A DNA stretch of 64,000 nucleotides, from the NCBI GenBank assembly GCA_004295045.1, contig SHND01000056.1, positions 62,001 through 126,000 on the forward strand, written 5' to 3'. Every line of letters begins with the position of its first letter. Positions within the stretch are counted from its first letter, which is position 1. Of the stretch, positions 9,320 to 18,441 are shown piece by piece. The stretch comes from Chloroflexota bacterium (lineage in GTDB: Bacteria > Chloroflexota > Anaerolineae > UBA4142 > SHND01). The translations under genes were made by a program, and so were the position numbers. A model generated the notes under the pieces. That model did not search any database, was not told the origin of the DNA, and worked only from the letters and a program-made list of their open reading frames with translations.

Positions 9320-9378
9320 TTTTTGATTTTTGATTTACGCGTGCGCGGAAAAATCATAAATCCGAAATCATAAATCCA
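9320..9378. repeat. Paired heptamer arrays between the two barrel genes
   Basis: TTTTTGA, TTTTTGA, TTTACGC (9320-9340), then AAATCAT, AAATCCG, AAATCAT, AAATCCA (9351-9378). The two halves are roughly inverted and can fold back. The array touches the TAA of the upstream gene and stops two bases before the GTG of the next. Confidence 0.75.
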
Positions 9379-9380
9379 GA

Positions 9381-10652
9381 GTGCAGTTCCCCCGTCCCTC
9401 CCATGATAACGGCATCGGAATGCATTTGGGCTTTGACCTTTCCGCGTCAAGGCTCGAACGCTATCTCCCCGCGCTTGAACAATTGCGCGTGACGTGGTGT
9501 CTCATCCCACATCGCGGCGAAGATGATTTAGGACGCGCCGCCTATGCCGTCGCGACGCGCGGCATCCTGCCGATTGCGCGTTGGCTCTGCACGATTGACG
9601 AGAACGTGATTGATTTCGCGCGCTATGCGCGGCTGCTTGGTTCGATGAATTTGCCCGCGTACGTTCAAATTTTCAACGAGCCGTCGAATCCGTACGAATG
9701 GCGCGATAAATTACCGAAACCGCGCGCCTTTACGGCGCGATGGTGTGAACACGCCGCGCGCGTCGTCGCGGAGGGTGGATTACCCGGGCTGCAAGTTTTG
9801 CATGTCGAAGAATTGGAGGCGGTGCTGCGCGAGTTAAAAGCGCTGAACGCGCAAAGTGTGATTGAACGAATGTGGTTCTGTCCGCATCCGTACGGCGGAA
9901 ATCATCCGCCCGATTATCCGTACGATGAATTGAACCAACGCGCTCATCCCGGAGCGACTCTGAACGACGACCCCGACACCATTTTGCAATTTCTTGAATT
10001 TGCGCCGGTGTTTGAACGCGAACTTGGTTTTGTGCCGCCGTTCATTGCGGGCGAATGCGGCTGGCAGTTCGGCAATGCGTCTGATCCGCGTTACCCAAAA
10101 ATAGATGACGCTTTGCACGCCACATATCACGCCGCGCTATTCAACATGTTTCGAACGAACCGTTTGCCAAATGGCGCGTCGCTGCCCGATTTTGTTTATA
10201 CATTTTGCCCGTGGATTTTGTACGGAGCCGAGGCGGACGCCTGGTACAGCGCGACGACCGGTGTGCGCCAGCAAACGATTGATGCTGTCGCTGCGCTTGC
10301 GCCTTTCGTGCGTGGCGAAACCAAACTCGCGCCCCCGCCACCTCCCGCGCCGAAACGCCCTCCCTTGCGTCATCTGCTGTTGTTCGGCGCGTCGAATCGA
10401 GAAAAATGGCATCGCCTCGTCCTCGCGCGCAAATATGCGCAGCGGTTCAATATCGCCTTTAGTTTTTCGCTTCGGGATGCGTTTCACGCGCAGCGCGTGA
10501 CCATCATCGGCGACACGTTACAGGTGAGTTTAGAGGACGAAGCCAAACTGAAACGCGCCGGCGTGCGCGTCGAACGTTGGCTTGGTGATTTGCAGGCGCT
10601 AGAGATCATCTTACAAGATCGCCTCGCGCGTAATGTGGAATTTGAAAAATAA
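9381..10652 (+). CDS. Clan-A glycoside-hydrolase-like protein, paralogue of the LysM gene
   Basis: About 423 residues from GTG 9381, which directly follows a heptamer repeat array and has no Shine-Dalgarno sequence. The first 310 residues parallel the preceding protein: FPRPSHDNGIGMHLGFDL, AYVQIFNEPSNPYEW (acid/base Glu) and FIAGECGWQFG (candidate nucleophile Glu), plus YGGNHPPDYPYD. Instead of LysM the last 90 residues form a different alpha/beta segment (HLLLFGASNREKWHRLVLA), which I do not recognise. No signal peptide. The pair is probably co-transcribed and ends at a strong terminator. Function inferred only as a carbohydrate-active or carbohydrate-binding barrel. Confidence 0.75.
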   Translation: MQFPRPSHDNGIGMHLGFDLSASRLERYLPALEQLRVTWCLIPHRGEDDLGRAAYAVATRGILPIARWLCTIDENVIDFARYARLLGSMNLPAYVQIFNEPSNPYEWRDKLPKPRAFTARWCEHAARVVAEGGLPGLQVLHVEELEAVLRELKALNAQSVIERMWFCPHPYGGNHPPDYPYDELNQRAHPGATLNDDPDTILQFLEFAPVFERELGFVPPFIAGECGWQFGNASDPRYPKIDDALHATYHAALFNMFRTNRLPNGASLPDFVYTFCPWILYGAEADAWYSATTGVRQQTIDAVAALAPFVRGETKLAPPPPPAPKRPPLRHLLLFGASNREKWHRLVLARKYAQRFNIAFSFSLRDAFHAQRVTIIGDTLQVSLEDEAKLKRAGVRVERWLGDLQALEIILQDRLARNVEFEK

Positions 10653-10684
10653 ACTCTGTCGGGTTCAAGCCGACAGAGTTTTTT
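10652..10684. terminator. Rho-independent terminator, probably bidirectional
   Basis: AACTCTGTCGG (10652-10662) and CCGACAGAGTT (10670-10680) form a perfect 11-bp stem with a 7-base loop, followed by T residues on the plus strand. A T-rich stretch also follows on the minus strand, so it can serve both converging genes. Confidence 0.8.
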
Positions 10685-10702
10685 GTTGCATCACAATTTG
10701 AT

Positions 10703-11770
10703 TTAGCTAAAGACAATCGGGTCCGGAATAAAGTCCGGCGCAACATCCGCAACGGGCGGCGGCGGCGGCGGCGGCGGCAAACGCCGCGCCGTCCAGAGAT
10801 TCAAGCGTTCACCAACAGGTTCCACTTTGAAAAAACCGGATGCCTCTAACATGCCGCGATATTCTGTGCGCGTATAAACATCCGCGTCCGCGCTGCCGAG
10901 CAAAACATCCAATCCCCAAAGCGGCACCATCCCCGGACCCCGCCGATCATCTTCTTCCATCGCCGCCCGCAGCACAATCCACCCTTCCATCTTGAGCGCT
11001 TCGTGCGCGTTATGCAAAATACCAATATTTTCTTCGACACTGTGCAGTTCCGTAATGGTATCCACCATGACCAAATCGAATGTGTCTTGCGCCAGTGGCG
11101 TGAGCCATTCCCCTTGCTGAAATTCGACGCGTTTATGCAATTGCACCGCTTCGACGATGGGGCGCAAGCGCGCGAGGTGTCCACTTTCATCCAACACCAA
11201 CAAGCGCGCCCGCGAAAATTTTTGCAGAAACGTTAACGCGCGCAAACCCGCTTCAACGCCAAAGGCGAGCAATTGCAGCTGCGCGTTCGGTTGAAATTCA
11301 AACGCGATTTCATCCCACACAGGCGCAAACTCTTGGCGCGCCGTTTCGGGATCGTACCACGTCGCCAGCGCGCGCGGCAGATCGCGATTCGCTTCGAGCC
11401 ACGCCGTGAGCGGTTTATTGGAACGTACTGCGCGCCCCGTACTGCCGCGCGCGTCCCATGCCCACTGCGCGAGCAGCACATCGCCCAAGTATTCTTTCTT
11501 CCCCTTTACTAGAAATGTTTCTGCAGTCGGCGATAACGTGTACTCGAATTCGCCGCGCGCGAGATAGCCCATATTTGCCAACGCGTCGAGCAGCAATCGC
11601 GCCGCGCGTTCATTGAATCCGGTGACGCGCGCGAACGCGGGCAGCGAAAAATTTCCATCGGCAATGCGCGTAAAGACCTCCAGCTCTAGCGCGGCTTTGA
11701 GCGCGGCGGCTTTGCGCACATTCGTTGTCACCTCATCCAAATCTTTTCTACCCGTAAGCGGACGCGCCAT
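10703..11770 (-). CDS. SAM-dependent methyltransferase with winged-helix dimerisation domain
   Basis: 355 residues from ATG 11770. The N-terminal 95 residues (KAALELEVFTRIADG, RVTGFNERAARLLLDAL) form the dimerisation/winged-helix domain found in small-molecule O-methyltransferases. The rest is a Rossmann-type methyltransferase, with weak glycine motif LQLLAFGVEAGLRAL and the acidic strand FDLVMVDTITELHSVEE. The C-terminus has a poly-proline tract (PPPPPPP) of unclear role. The gene starts two bases after the stop of the thiolase gene, so both form an operon. The substrate is not predictable; the thiolase context may only reflect shared transcription. Confidence 0.75.
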   Translation of the reverse strand: MARPLTGRKDLDEVTTNVRKAAALKAALELEVFTRIADGNFSLPAFARVTGFNERAARLLLDALANMGYLARGEFEYTLSPTAETFLVKGKKEYLGDVLLAQWAWDARGSTGRAVRSNKPLTAWLEANRDLPRALATWYDPETARQEFAPVWDEIAFEFQPNAQLQLLAFGVEAGLRALTFLQKFSRARLLVLDESGHLARLRPIVEAVQLHKRVEFQQGEWLTPLAQDTFDLVMVDTITELHSVEENIGILHNAHEALKMEGWIVLRAAMEEDDRRGPGMVPLWGLDVLLGSADADVYTRTEYRGMLEASGFFKVEPVGERLNLWTARRLPPPPPPPPVADVAPDFIPDPIVFS

Positions 11771-11771
11771 C

Positions 11772-12995
11772 TCAAGCTCCAATCCATTCCACAATCGTCG
11801 TCTCGCCTTGCCCCACTCCCACACACAACGTCGCGAGTCCATAAAAGGGACGCGGTTCGTTCGGCGCGCGGCGTTCCATCTCATGCACCAGCGTTGTAAT
11901 TAAACGCGCGCCCGAACACCCAAGGGGATGTCCCAACGCAATCGCGCCGCCATTTACATTTGTAATTTCGTGACGAAAGTTCGCGTATCTCATCACGGCG
12001 AGCGCTTGGACGGCGAACGCTTCGTTGAGTTCAATCAATCCAATCTCTTGGATTTTCAATCCCGCGCGCTGCAATGCTTTTTGCGTCGCAGGCACTGGAC
12101 CGTAACCCATCGTGCGCGGGTCAACGCCCGCCGCCGCAGCAGAAACAATCCGCGCTTTAGGTTTCAAGCCCAATGCGCGCGCCTTGTCCTCACTCATCAA
12201 CAACACCGCCGCCGCGCCGTCATTGATACCCGACGCGTTGCCCGCTGTCACCGAGCCGCTCGCGCGATACGCTGGCTTTAACGCCGCGAGTTTTTCCAGT
12301 GTCGTATCGCGGCGCGGATGTTCGTCCGTATCCACAATCCTCGCGTCGCCTTTTTTCTGTGGAATGATCACGGGAACAATCTCTTGCGCGAATCTGCCGG
12401 AATCTATCGCTGCAACTGCGCGCCGATGTGATTCGAGCGCGAATTGGTCTTGCTCGGCGCGCGATATTTGTTGTTCCATCGCCGCGATATTTTCCGCCGT
12501 TTCGCCCATGCTTTCGAGCGGAAACAGCTGCTTCATCCGTTCGTTCGGAAAACGCCAGCCGAGCGTCGTATCGTACATTGTCGCGTTGCCCGTCGGAAAT
12601 CCATTTTCGCTTTTCGGCAGCGCGTACGGCGCGCGCGTCATGGATTCCACGCCGCCCGCGATGAAAACATCGCCTTCGCCCGCTTTGATCGCGCGTGCGG
12701 CTTGATTGATCGCCGTAAGCCCCGACGCGCACAAGCGATTCATTGTCACCGCCGCGATCTCTTTTGGAAAGCCCGCGAGCAGCGTCGCCATGCGCGCGAC
12801 ATTGCGATTGTCTTCGCCCGCCTGATTCGCGCAGCCGAGATACACTTCTTCGATCACTGCCGCGTCAATCTCCGCGCGTTTCACAATCTCTTGTAACACG
12901 CGCGCGGCGAGATCATCGGGACGCACATCTTTCAACACACCGCCATGGCGCCCGATTGGTGTTCGCACACTTTCAATGATAACTGCTCGGTTCAT
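11772..12995 (-). CDS. Acetyl-CoA C-acyltransferase (thiolase)
   Basis: 407 residues, the usual length for thiolases. The acyl-accepting Cys lies in MNRLCASGLTAINQA (Cys89), GHPLGCSGARL carries the catalytic His and LCVGVGQG carries the second catalytic Cys near the C-terminus. NVNGGAIALGHP is also complete. The enzyme splits 3-ketoacyl-CoA to acetyl-CoA and a shortened acyl-CoA, or runs in reverse, in the cytoplasm. Two crotonases lie within 9 kb on the same strand, so the region may serve fatty-acid or aromatic-acid degradation. Whether it is of the degradative or biosynthetic class cannot be decided here. Confidence 0.93.
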   Translation of the reverse strand: MNRAVIIESVRTPIGRHGGVLKDVRPDDLAARVLQEIVKRAEIDAAVIEEVYLGCANQAGEDNRNVARMATLLAGFPKEIAAVTMNRLCASGLTAINQAARAIKAGEGDVFIAGGVESMTRAPYALPKSENGFPTGNATMYDTTLGWRFPNERMKQLFPLESMGETAENIAAMEQQISRAEQDQFALESHRRAVAAIDSGRFAQEIVPVIIPQKKGDARIVDTDEHPRRDTTLEKLAALKPAYRASGSVTAGNASGINDGAAAVLLMSEDKARALGLKPKARIVSAAAAGVDPRTMGYGPVPATQKALQRAGLKIQEIGLIELNEAFAVQALAVMRYANFRHEITNVNGGAIALGHPLGCSGARLITTLVHEMERRAPNEPRPFYGLATLCVGVGQGETTIVEWIGA

Positions 12996-13133
12996 AAATT
13001 TTCACTTGGAATGATGATAGAATTTGTTCGTGCCTCTTTCGCGATTGCTATTCGATTATACGCGAGCAAGCAACGATGTAAAGCATTGACACGCGTCGCG
13101 GCACAAGCGTGTTTCGAGGTGCGTGGATATCTC

Positions 13134-13161
13134 TTGCGCAAAATTTGCATTTCGCTATACT
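13134..13161 (+). promoter_or_regulatory. Putative promoter of the secreted metallopeptidase gene
   Basis: TTGCGC (13134-13139) and TATACT (13156-13161) with a 16-base spacer, 83 bases upstream of the start codon. The rest of the 249-base divergent gap (12996-13244) shows no other clear element. Confidence 0.4.
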
Positions 13162-13244
13162 CTCCACCAATGGCGTAGGAGATTTCTCTGGACCAGGGAT
13201 AGAAAAAACAAAATCCGATCATCAAACCGCACACCGAGGTCACA

Positions 13245-16200
13245 ATGCAGCATCAACAACTCTATTCCATTAGGCGGGCTGGTTTTGTAAAAATTTTAGT
13301 GTTGGCTTTGTCCTTGTTTAGCTTGACCGCATTCGGTGTGGTTATGTTCGGCAGCCCCGCGCGAGCGGAAACTGCGGGCGGGAGAAACCTTTCTCGAATC
13401 GTTCTCGCCAAACCCACGGCGACGCGAACGCCAACCCCATGCAGCGCCCGAGATTGTCCAGCGCCTACCCCCACCACCACACCAACTCGAACAAAGACCA
13501 AGACACCCACGCGTACAAAGACGCCTGCACCGACGAACACGCGGACTGTTACCAACACGCCAACACCCGCCGTAACAGCTACCACTGCTCCAACATTCAT
13601 ACCAACAGAGACGCCAACGAGCACGCCAACACCCGCTGGTCCGTCCAATACTTTTCAATTGATTGACGCTGCTCTCGTGCGCGGAGAAATCACGCGCGAT
13701 GAAGCGGCAATCTACAAAGTGTATGCCTTGTTTGGCGTTGGCGCGCCGCACGTGCCGGCGCAATTCATCAGCAGTGAACCCGTGCCGGGAGATGGCACGA
13801 TGTTGTTCCTGGCAGCATTAAAAGATTGGGAGCAACTTGCGCCTGAAACACAAGCGCAGATCAATGAGTTTATCACACCCAGAACCCCAACACCGCCACC
13901 ACCACTTTCCGCACCGAATCGCGCGTCGATCCAGAGAACTTTGCAAATGCTGCACCTTCCTGCAGGAACCTATTGGCTGTCGGGTGTGGTGCTCAAGCAC
14001 AAACGCTCAACCTTTCGGCTGCAGACCCCGCGCGGGCGCATTGCAATACACCTCAACGCTGCTACACAGATCCAGTTCCAAAACAAAGCGCTCGAAGCAT
14101 CAAAATTGCGGCGCGGGGATCGCGTCGAGGCGTTGGTGCGCGTCGATGACCAGCAGCGCGTGGTGGGCATCTATCTCCTTGCCACGCGCTTTCCGAAAAC
14201 GAAAGCGAAATCACGGGCGGAAAGTTCTGATGGGACGCTCCCCTGGCAAGCCACGCTGGATTTGGGAACGGGCGCTGCGCCAAGTTTGGCAGTGGATTCC
14301 CAAAGTAACGTATATGCGCTGTGGCAAGCCGCCGATGGATTGAGTTTGCAGTTGGCGCGCTGGGATGCGCAAGCGCGCACATGGAGCAGCGCGCAGACGA
14401 TCGCGGACACGCCAAGCGCTGACTCGAACCTCACCCTAGACCGCCACAATCGGGTGCATGTGATTTGGAGTGCCACGACGTTCGACAGCGGGGCGAATCA
14501 AGTCACCAGCGGGTTGTATTACACGGGCGGCGAATGGGCGCAGGTCAGCAGTTGGAGCAGTCAAGCCCTCGCCATGCGCCAAGCAAGCGGGGCGGATTAT
14601 GTGCATCTGTCCAATCCTGCCTTGACCGCCAGTGAACTCCAAAGCGGCGGCAATCAGGTGCATCTGGGCTGGCGCGAATTCTGGTATCAAAACGGACAGC
14701 CGACCTTTGCCATTCGTGCCTGTACATTCGATGCAGGCGCACCGACATGCAGCAATGCCATCACGCTGCGGGAGAGTCCCTACTCGGCGGGACGACCGCG
14801 TTTGGCAACCGCACACGCCTACGGGATGACTGCGCAGGATACCGCGGTGGCATTGACCTTTGACATGCTGGATGGCGACGGGAATGTGATTTTCTATGCG
14901 GAATGTGCGGCGCAAGGGGGCTGTGACAGTGGACAATGGAGCGTGGTCGAAAATATCTCGAACGGCGGGGGCTTGTATCCGACGCAGGCGGATGTGAGCT
15001 TTGATACGGCAGGTAGTGCGCACGTGGTGTGGCTTGCGAGCAGCGGGGATTCATCACAGGTGTATTATCGCTCGCGCGTGCAAGGAGTGTGGAGTGCGCC
15101 GCAAGCGTTAAGCAATGTGGAAGTAGGAATTGAAGTAACCGGACCAAACCCGGTGGTGCGTGCGGGGACGCCGAACAATGTGGATGTGTTGTGGTTTAAT
15201 GCGCTCGAGGCAGGACAGCAATTGAATTACGCGCATTGGGACGGACAGCAGTGGAGCAGTGCGCTGCCGATTGGAAACGCGGGTATCGCGCATGGTTCGC
15301 CGGGTGCAGTCCTTGACCCGTTGACCAATGTCGTGCATGTGGCGTGGACGGAAGGCGAGAACGCAGTCAAGTACGCAAGCGCGCCGCAGACGGCGAAAGA
15401 AATCGGTGGCATGATTGATATCGTCAATAACGAGGTCGGTCCAATCTGTTTATTGAACGAGTATTACGAAACCGGTAATTTTCGGATTTATTATACGCGA
15501 ACATTTCCCAATACCTTGAACGAGCATATCGAAAAGGATTGCCGCCTCCGCCCACCGGATCCAAATCAACCCGCCGATGCGGTTGCTACACTCAACCCCA
15601 ATGGGTATCCGCAGTTTGTTATCGTGCTTGCTGATAGTTTGGAACAAAGTTACCTAACCTATGGTCAAATGGGCTATCAGCCACAACTCGACACTATGCC
15701 AAAGATAGATCATGGACGCTATCCTATCCATGTGAGTACCTCACCTATCTGGACGAATGTATTACCATCGCCTGCACCTGCTGGCGGTATTACTTTCCCC
15801 GACCAAATGTACATTGCTCGCGACCAGCCCTATAATGGCGATCCGAACGCGCCGATTGACTGGCTGCGCACACAACTGGGTGCGCATGAGTTGTATCACA
15901 CCGTCCAGTACACATATATGGGATACCCATTAGTCACCTGGGCATTGAGCGAAGAGGTGCGTTGGTGGATGGAGGCGACTGCGGAGTGGGCACAGCCGCA
16001 TGTCTATAGCCAAGATGGCACCTACCCAAAACTCTTGGACAACCTCTTGGCAAATCCGCATCTTTCAATGGTTCAACGCTCATTCAGCGAAGCCAACCAC
16101 GCCTACGGTAGTTTCATCTTTGCAACCTTTCTTGAGGAACAAGTTGCCAACGGCATCGCGGCGATCATTCAACAGACGTGGGAGAGATACCGCGTGAACC

Positions 16201-16874
16201 CGAACGCGGATATGCTCGCCGCGATAGAAGAGGTGTTGACGCAGAATTACAACACGAACTTGCGCGATGTGTTCCCTGAATTCGCGCGGCTCAACTATTT
16301 CATGAATCAAGGCACGTATGATGCTGTCGTTCCTCAAGCCTATCCAAATGTGCAGGATTTGGGGAGTTTGCAGAATAATTGGGCATTGTGGAGAATATTC
16401 CGCGACCGCCTTCCGCAAAATGATCCGCGAAGAAACTCGCCTAACGACACAGCTGCCGTAGTTGTCGTTGGTCCTATTAATCAACAGGCAAACCTGTATC
16501 CGATCAATGGGAATACACCCAACATAGACCACCTCGGTGTCACATATGTCGAGTTCCGAACGTCCAACCTCAATCTTCAACCCGGCAACACCGCTGATTT
16601 GGAATTGATGATCACCATTCCAGAACGCGGCGGTCTCGTGCCTCTCGATCGTCCGCGTGTGAGTGTAATTCCCATTCAGGTTTTCGATGGAGTGCCTCAT
16701 CCTCCAAACCAGTTTGTCAATGCCCTGGTAACAGGGGCTGATTTGACGTACTCAACAACGATTCAGAACTTCCAACAATACGACCGGGTTGTTGTAATTA
16801 TTTCGAATATTCTACCGGTTCGGAACTTTGATGGAATGAGAGTCCACTATCAGGCGGGGCTAAATGTACATTGA
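13245..16874 (+). CDS. Large secreted protein with DUF5666-like, beta-propeller and HEXXH metallopeptidase regions
   Basis: 1209 residues from ATG 13245 behind GAGG. A signal peptide ends near SPARA (residue 41). Residues 52-135 are a Thr/Pro spacer (TPTRTKTKTPTRTKTPAPT). Around 225-315 is a DUF5666-like beta domain (LSGVVLKHKRSTFRL). About 335-725 holds beta-propeller repeats of sialidase/BNR type (PSLAVDSQSNVYALW, NLTLDRHNRVHVIW). Residues 881-885 are HELYH, and WWMEATAEW provides Glu910, the spacing expected for a gluzincin zinc peptidase. A C-terminal beta domain follows. It is probably an exported or surface metallopeptidase; the substrate is unknown. A small lipoprotein gene starts 23 bases downstream. 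Confidence 0.85.
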   Translation: MQHQQLYSIRRAGFVKILVLALSLFSLTAFGVVMFGSPARAETAGGRNLSRIVLAKPTATRTPTPCSARDCPAPTPTTTPTRTKTKTPTRTKTPAPTNTRTVTNTPTPAVTATTAPTFIPTETPTSTPTPAGPSNTFQLIDAALVRGEITRDEAAIYKVYALFGVGAPHVPAQFISSEPVPGDGTMLFLAALKDWEQLAPETQAQINEFITPRTPTPPPPLSAPNRASIQRTLQMLHLPAGTYWLSGVVLKHKRSTFRLQTPRGRIAIHLNAATQIQFQNKALEASKLRRGDRVEALVRVDDQQRVVGIYLLATRFPKTKAKSRAESSDGTLPWQATLDLGTGAAPSLAVDSQSNVYALWQAADGLSLQLARWDAQARTWSSAQTIADTPSADSNLTLDRHNRVHVIWSATTFDSGANQVTSGLYYTGGEWAQVSSWSSQALAMRQASGADYVHLSNPALTASELQSGGNQVHLGWREFWYQNGQPTFAIRACTFDAGAPTCSNAITLRESPYSAGRPRLATAHAYGMTAQDTAVALTFDMLDGDGNVIFYAECAAQGGCDSGQWSVVENISNGGGLYPTQADVSFDTAGSAHVVWLASSGDSSQVYYRSRVQGVWSAPQALSNVEVGIEVTGPNPVVRAGTPNNVDVLWFNALEAGQQLNYAHWDGQQWSSALPIGNAGIAHGSPGAVLDPLTNVVHVAWTEGENAVKYASAPQTAKEIGGMIDIVNNEVGPICLLNEYYETGNFRIYYTRTFPNTLNEHIEKDCRLRPPDPNQPADAVATLNPNGYPQFVIVLADSLEQSYLTYGQMGYQPQLDTMPKIDHGRYPIHVSTSPIWTNVLPSPAPAGGITFPDQMYIARDQPYNGDPNAPIDWLRTQLGAHELYHTVQYTYMGYPLVTWALSEEVRWWMEATAEWAQPHVYSQDGTYPKLLDNLLANPHLSMVQRSFSEANHAYGSFIFATFLEEQVANGIAAIIQQTWERYRVNPNADMLAAIEEVLTQNYNTNLRDVFPEFARLNYFMNQGTYDAVVPQAYPNVQDLGSLQNNWALWRIFRDRLPQNDPRRNSPNDTAAVVVVGPINQQANLYPINGNTPNIDHLGVTYVEFRTSNLNLQPGNTADLELMITIPERGGLVPLDRPRVSVIPIQVFDGVPHPPNQFVNALVTGADLTYSTTIQNFQQYDRVVVIISNILPVRNFDGMRVHYQAGLNVH

Positions 16875-16897
16875 CGAAATGAATGGAGAATAGACTC

Positions 16898-17389
16898 ATG
16901 AAATGGCATGTATTTCGCACGATCTCGTTGTTGAGCCTGACGCTTTGTCTTGCCATCGTCGCCTGTTCACGGTTCGCTGCAACAGACGGATTAGTAAATG
17001 AGAGCGATTACAACGTCAATTTCCGTCTACGGTTGCATGTGGATCGCGATCGGCTACGAGCAAATGAACCTGTCACTGCCACACTCTCATTAACAAACAT
17101 CGGCAAGCAGGCACAAGCCATTGAATCACAAGGAACTCCCGTATTGAACCTTTACATCGAAGACATAGTGAGTCATGAAAACTACGCGACTTGGTCTGTC
17201 GAACATCCTGATCTAGTCACTCATCGGCTGCAATTGCAACCGGGCGAATCCAAAACAATCCAACTAACGTGGATACTTGAGCCAGAAGACGCCTTCTCAG
17301 GGAAAACCGTGTCGATTAATGGACTACTCTATGAAAGGTCTACACCTGTTAAAGGCCTCGATGTCCTTTTGTGTGTCAACTCTTGCTAA
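16898..17389 (+). CDS. Small lipoprotein with BsuPI-like beta domain
   Basis: Start taken at ATG 16898, nine bases after GGAG; an ATG at 16883 would use no ribosome binding site. About 163 residues: a hydrophobic signal (ISLLSLTLCLAIVACS) with lipobox IVAC, then a beta-sandwich with YNVNFRLRLHVDRDRL, VTATLSLTNIGKQA and LQPGESKTIQLTW. This pattern resembles intracellular proteinase-inhibitor (BsuPI) type domains, although the match is only by eye. Its position right behind the secreted metallopeptidase would fit an inhibitor or partner role, which is inference. Confidence 0.65.
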   Translation: MKWHVFRTISLLSLTLCLAIVACSRFAATDGLVNESDYNVNFRLRLHVDRDRLRANEPVTATLSLTNIGKQAQAIESQGTPVLNLYIEDIVSHENYATWSVEHPDLVTHRLQLQPGESKTIQLTWILEPEDAFSGKTVSINGLLYERSTPVKGLDVLLCVNSC

Positions 17390-17491
17390 TGCCTATAAAG
17401 TTTGGAATTGACGATTACAATTCCGGAGCGCGGCGGACTCGTTGTCATACATCACAAGACCCGCCGTTTGTGTTTGAGAAACAGCATGTAC

Positions 17492-17522
17492 AAAAAAGCG
17501 GCAAGCGATTTTCACTTGCCGC
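17492..17522 (-). terminator. Rho-independent terminator of the minus-strand operon
   Basis: On the minus strand GCGGCAAG (17522-17515) pairs with CTTGCCGC (17505-17498), followed by six T. It ends the long minus-strand gene series that starts upstream of 23785. Confidence 0.75.
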
Positions 17523-17530
17523 TCTATTTC

Positions 17531-18325
17531 TCATTTTCCTGTGTACGCTGCCGCGCGTTTTTCTAAAAATGCGTTCACGCCCTCTTGATGATCTTGCGTC
17601 TCAACCGCGATATTCTGAATGAAGGCTTCATAATCCAACGCGCCGTCTAAATCGGTGACGAGCGCGCGATTGAAGGCGCGTTTCGTGAGACCGATGCCGC
17701 GCGTGGGCGCATTCGCCAATTGTTTCGCCAAGTTCATTGTCGCATCCATCAATTCATCGGGCGGAAAAATTTTGTTCGCCAAACCAAAGGCATACGCTTC
17801 GCGCGCGTCCACCAATTCATTCGTCAGCGCCATTTCCAACGCGCGTCCGTAGCCGACAATGCGCGGTAATAAAAATGATGTTCCCGAATCGGGTGCGAGT
17901 CCGATGCCGATGAACGCCATGCGAAATTTCGCGATCTCGGACGCATAGCGCAAATCGCAGGCGCAGCAAATGCCCAAGCCCGCACCCGCCGCCGCGCCAT
18001 TCACCGCGGCAATGAACGGTTTTTCTATCGTCCGAATTTTCGTGACAATTTTGTTGTAGCCGTTCAACAAATGCTCGCGCACGCTCAAACCTTCGGGCGA
18101 ATTTTGTCGTTCCAAAAACGCGGCGAGGTCTTGCCCCGCGCAAAAATTTTTGCCCGCGCCGGTCAAAACAATCGCGCGAATTGCGCTGTCGCGTTCGATC
18201 TGCTTCAACGCGTCGAGCAGCTCGCGCGTCATTTCATCATCAAACGCATTTGATTTGTCGGGACGATTTAGCGTGATCACGGCAACGCCGGAATCTACTT
18301 GAAAGAGGAGTTTGGTATAAGACAC
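17531..18325 (-). CDS. Enoyl-CoA hydratase/isomerase, PaaG-like
   Basis: 264 residues from GTG 18325. Crotonase fold: LTGAGKNFCAGQDLAAF and AAVNGAAAGAGLGICCACDL form the oxyanion hole. GIGLAPDSGTSFLLPR has Asp146 where the 1,2-epoxyphenylacetyl-CoA isomerase PaaG has its catalytic Asp, and the end EGVNAFLEKRAAAYTGK also resembles PaaG. One catalytic Glu of true hydratases is missing (GAGLG in place of a Glu-containing loop). An isomerase of aromatic or fatty acyl-CoA is therefore likelier than a hydratase. The start is only five bases from a heptamer repeat array, with no Shine-Dalgarno sequence. No other paa genes are in view. Confidence 0.85.
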   Translation of the reverse strand: MSYTKLLFQVDSGVAVITLNRPDKSNAFDDEMTRELLDALKQIERDSAIRAIVLTGAGKNFCAGQDLAAFLERQNSPEGLSVREHLLNGYNKIVTKIRTIEKPFIAAVNGAAAGAGLGICCACDLRYASEIAKFRMAFIGIGLAPDSGTSFLLPRIVGYGRALEMALTNELVDAREAYAFGLANKIFPPDELMDATMNLAKQLANAPTRGIGLTKRAFNRALVTDLDGALDYEAFIQNIAVETQDHQEGVNAFLEKRAAAYTGK

Positions 18326-18329
18326 AATT

Positions 18330-18441
18330 GGAATTTGGAATTTCGATTTTCAATTTTCGACTCGGGTCGCGTCGCCAAATCAAAAATTGAAAACGCTGTC
18401 CTGAACAAAGTGAAGGATCCGCAATCGAAAATCAAACAGCC
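18330..18441. repeat. Heptamer repeat region between crotonase and Gfo/Idh genes
   Basis: GGAATTT, GGAATTT, CGATTTT, CAATTTT, CGACTCG (18330-18364), then a spacer and partly inverted A-rich units (CAAATCA, AAAATTG, GCAATCG, AAAATCA). The TGA stop of the upstream oxidoreductase is formed inside the last unit. Confidence 0.65.

Noticed and set aside
13262..13648. A Gly/Val-rich minus-strand frame opposite the Thr/Pro spacer
   Set aside because: Reverse complement of a low-complexity ACN/CCN codon stretch; same cause for the frame at 5073-5444.
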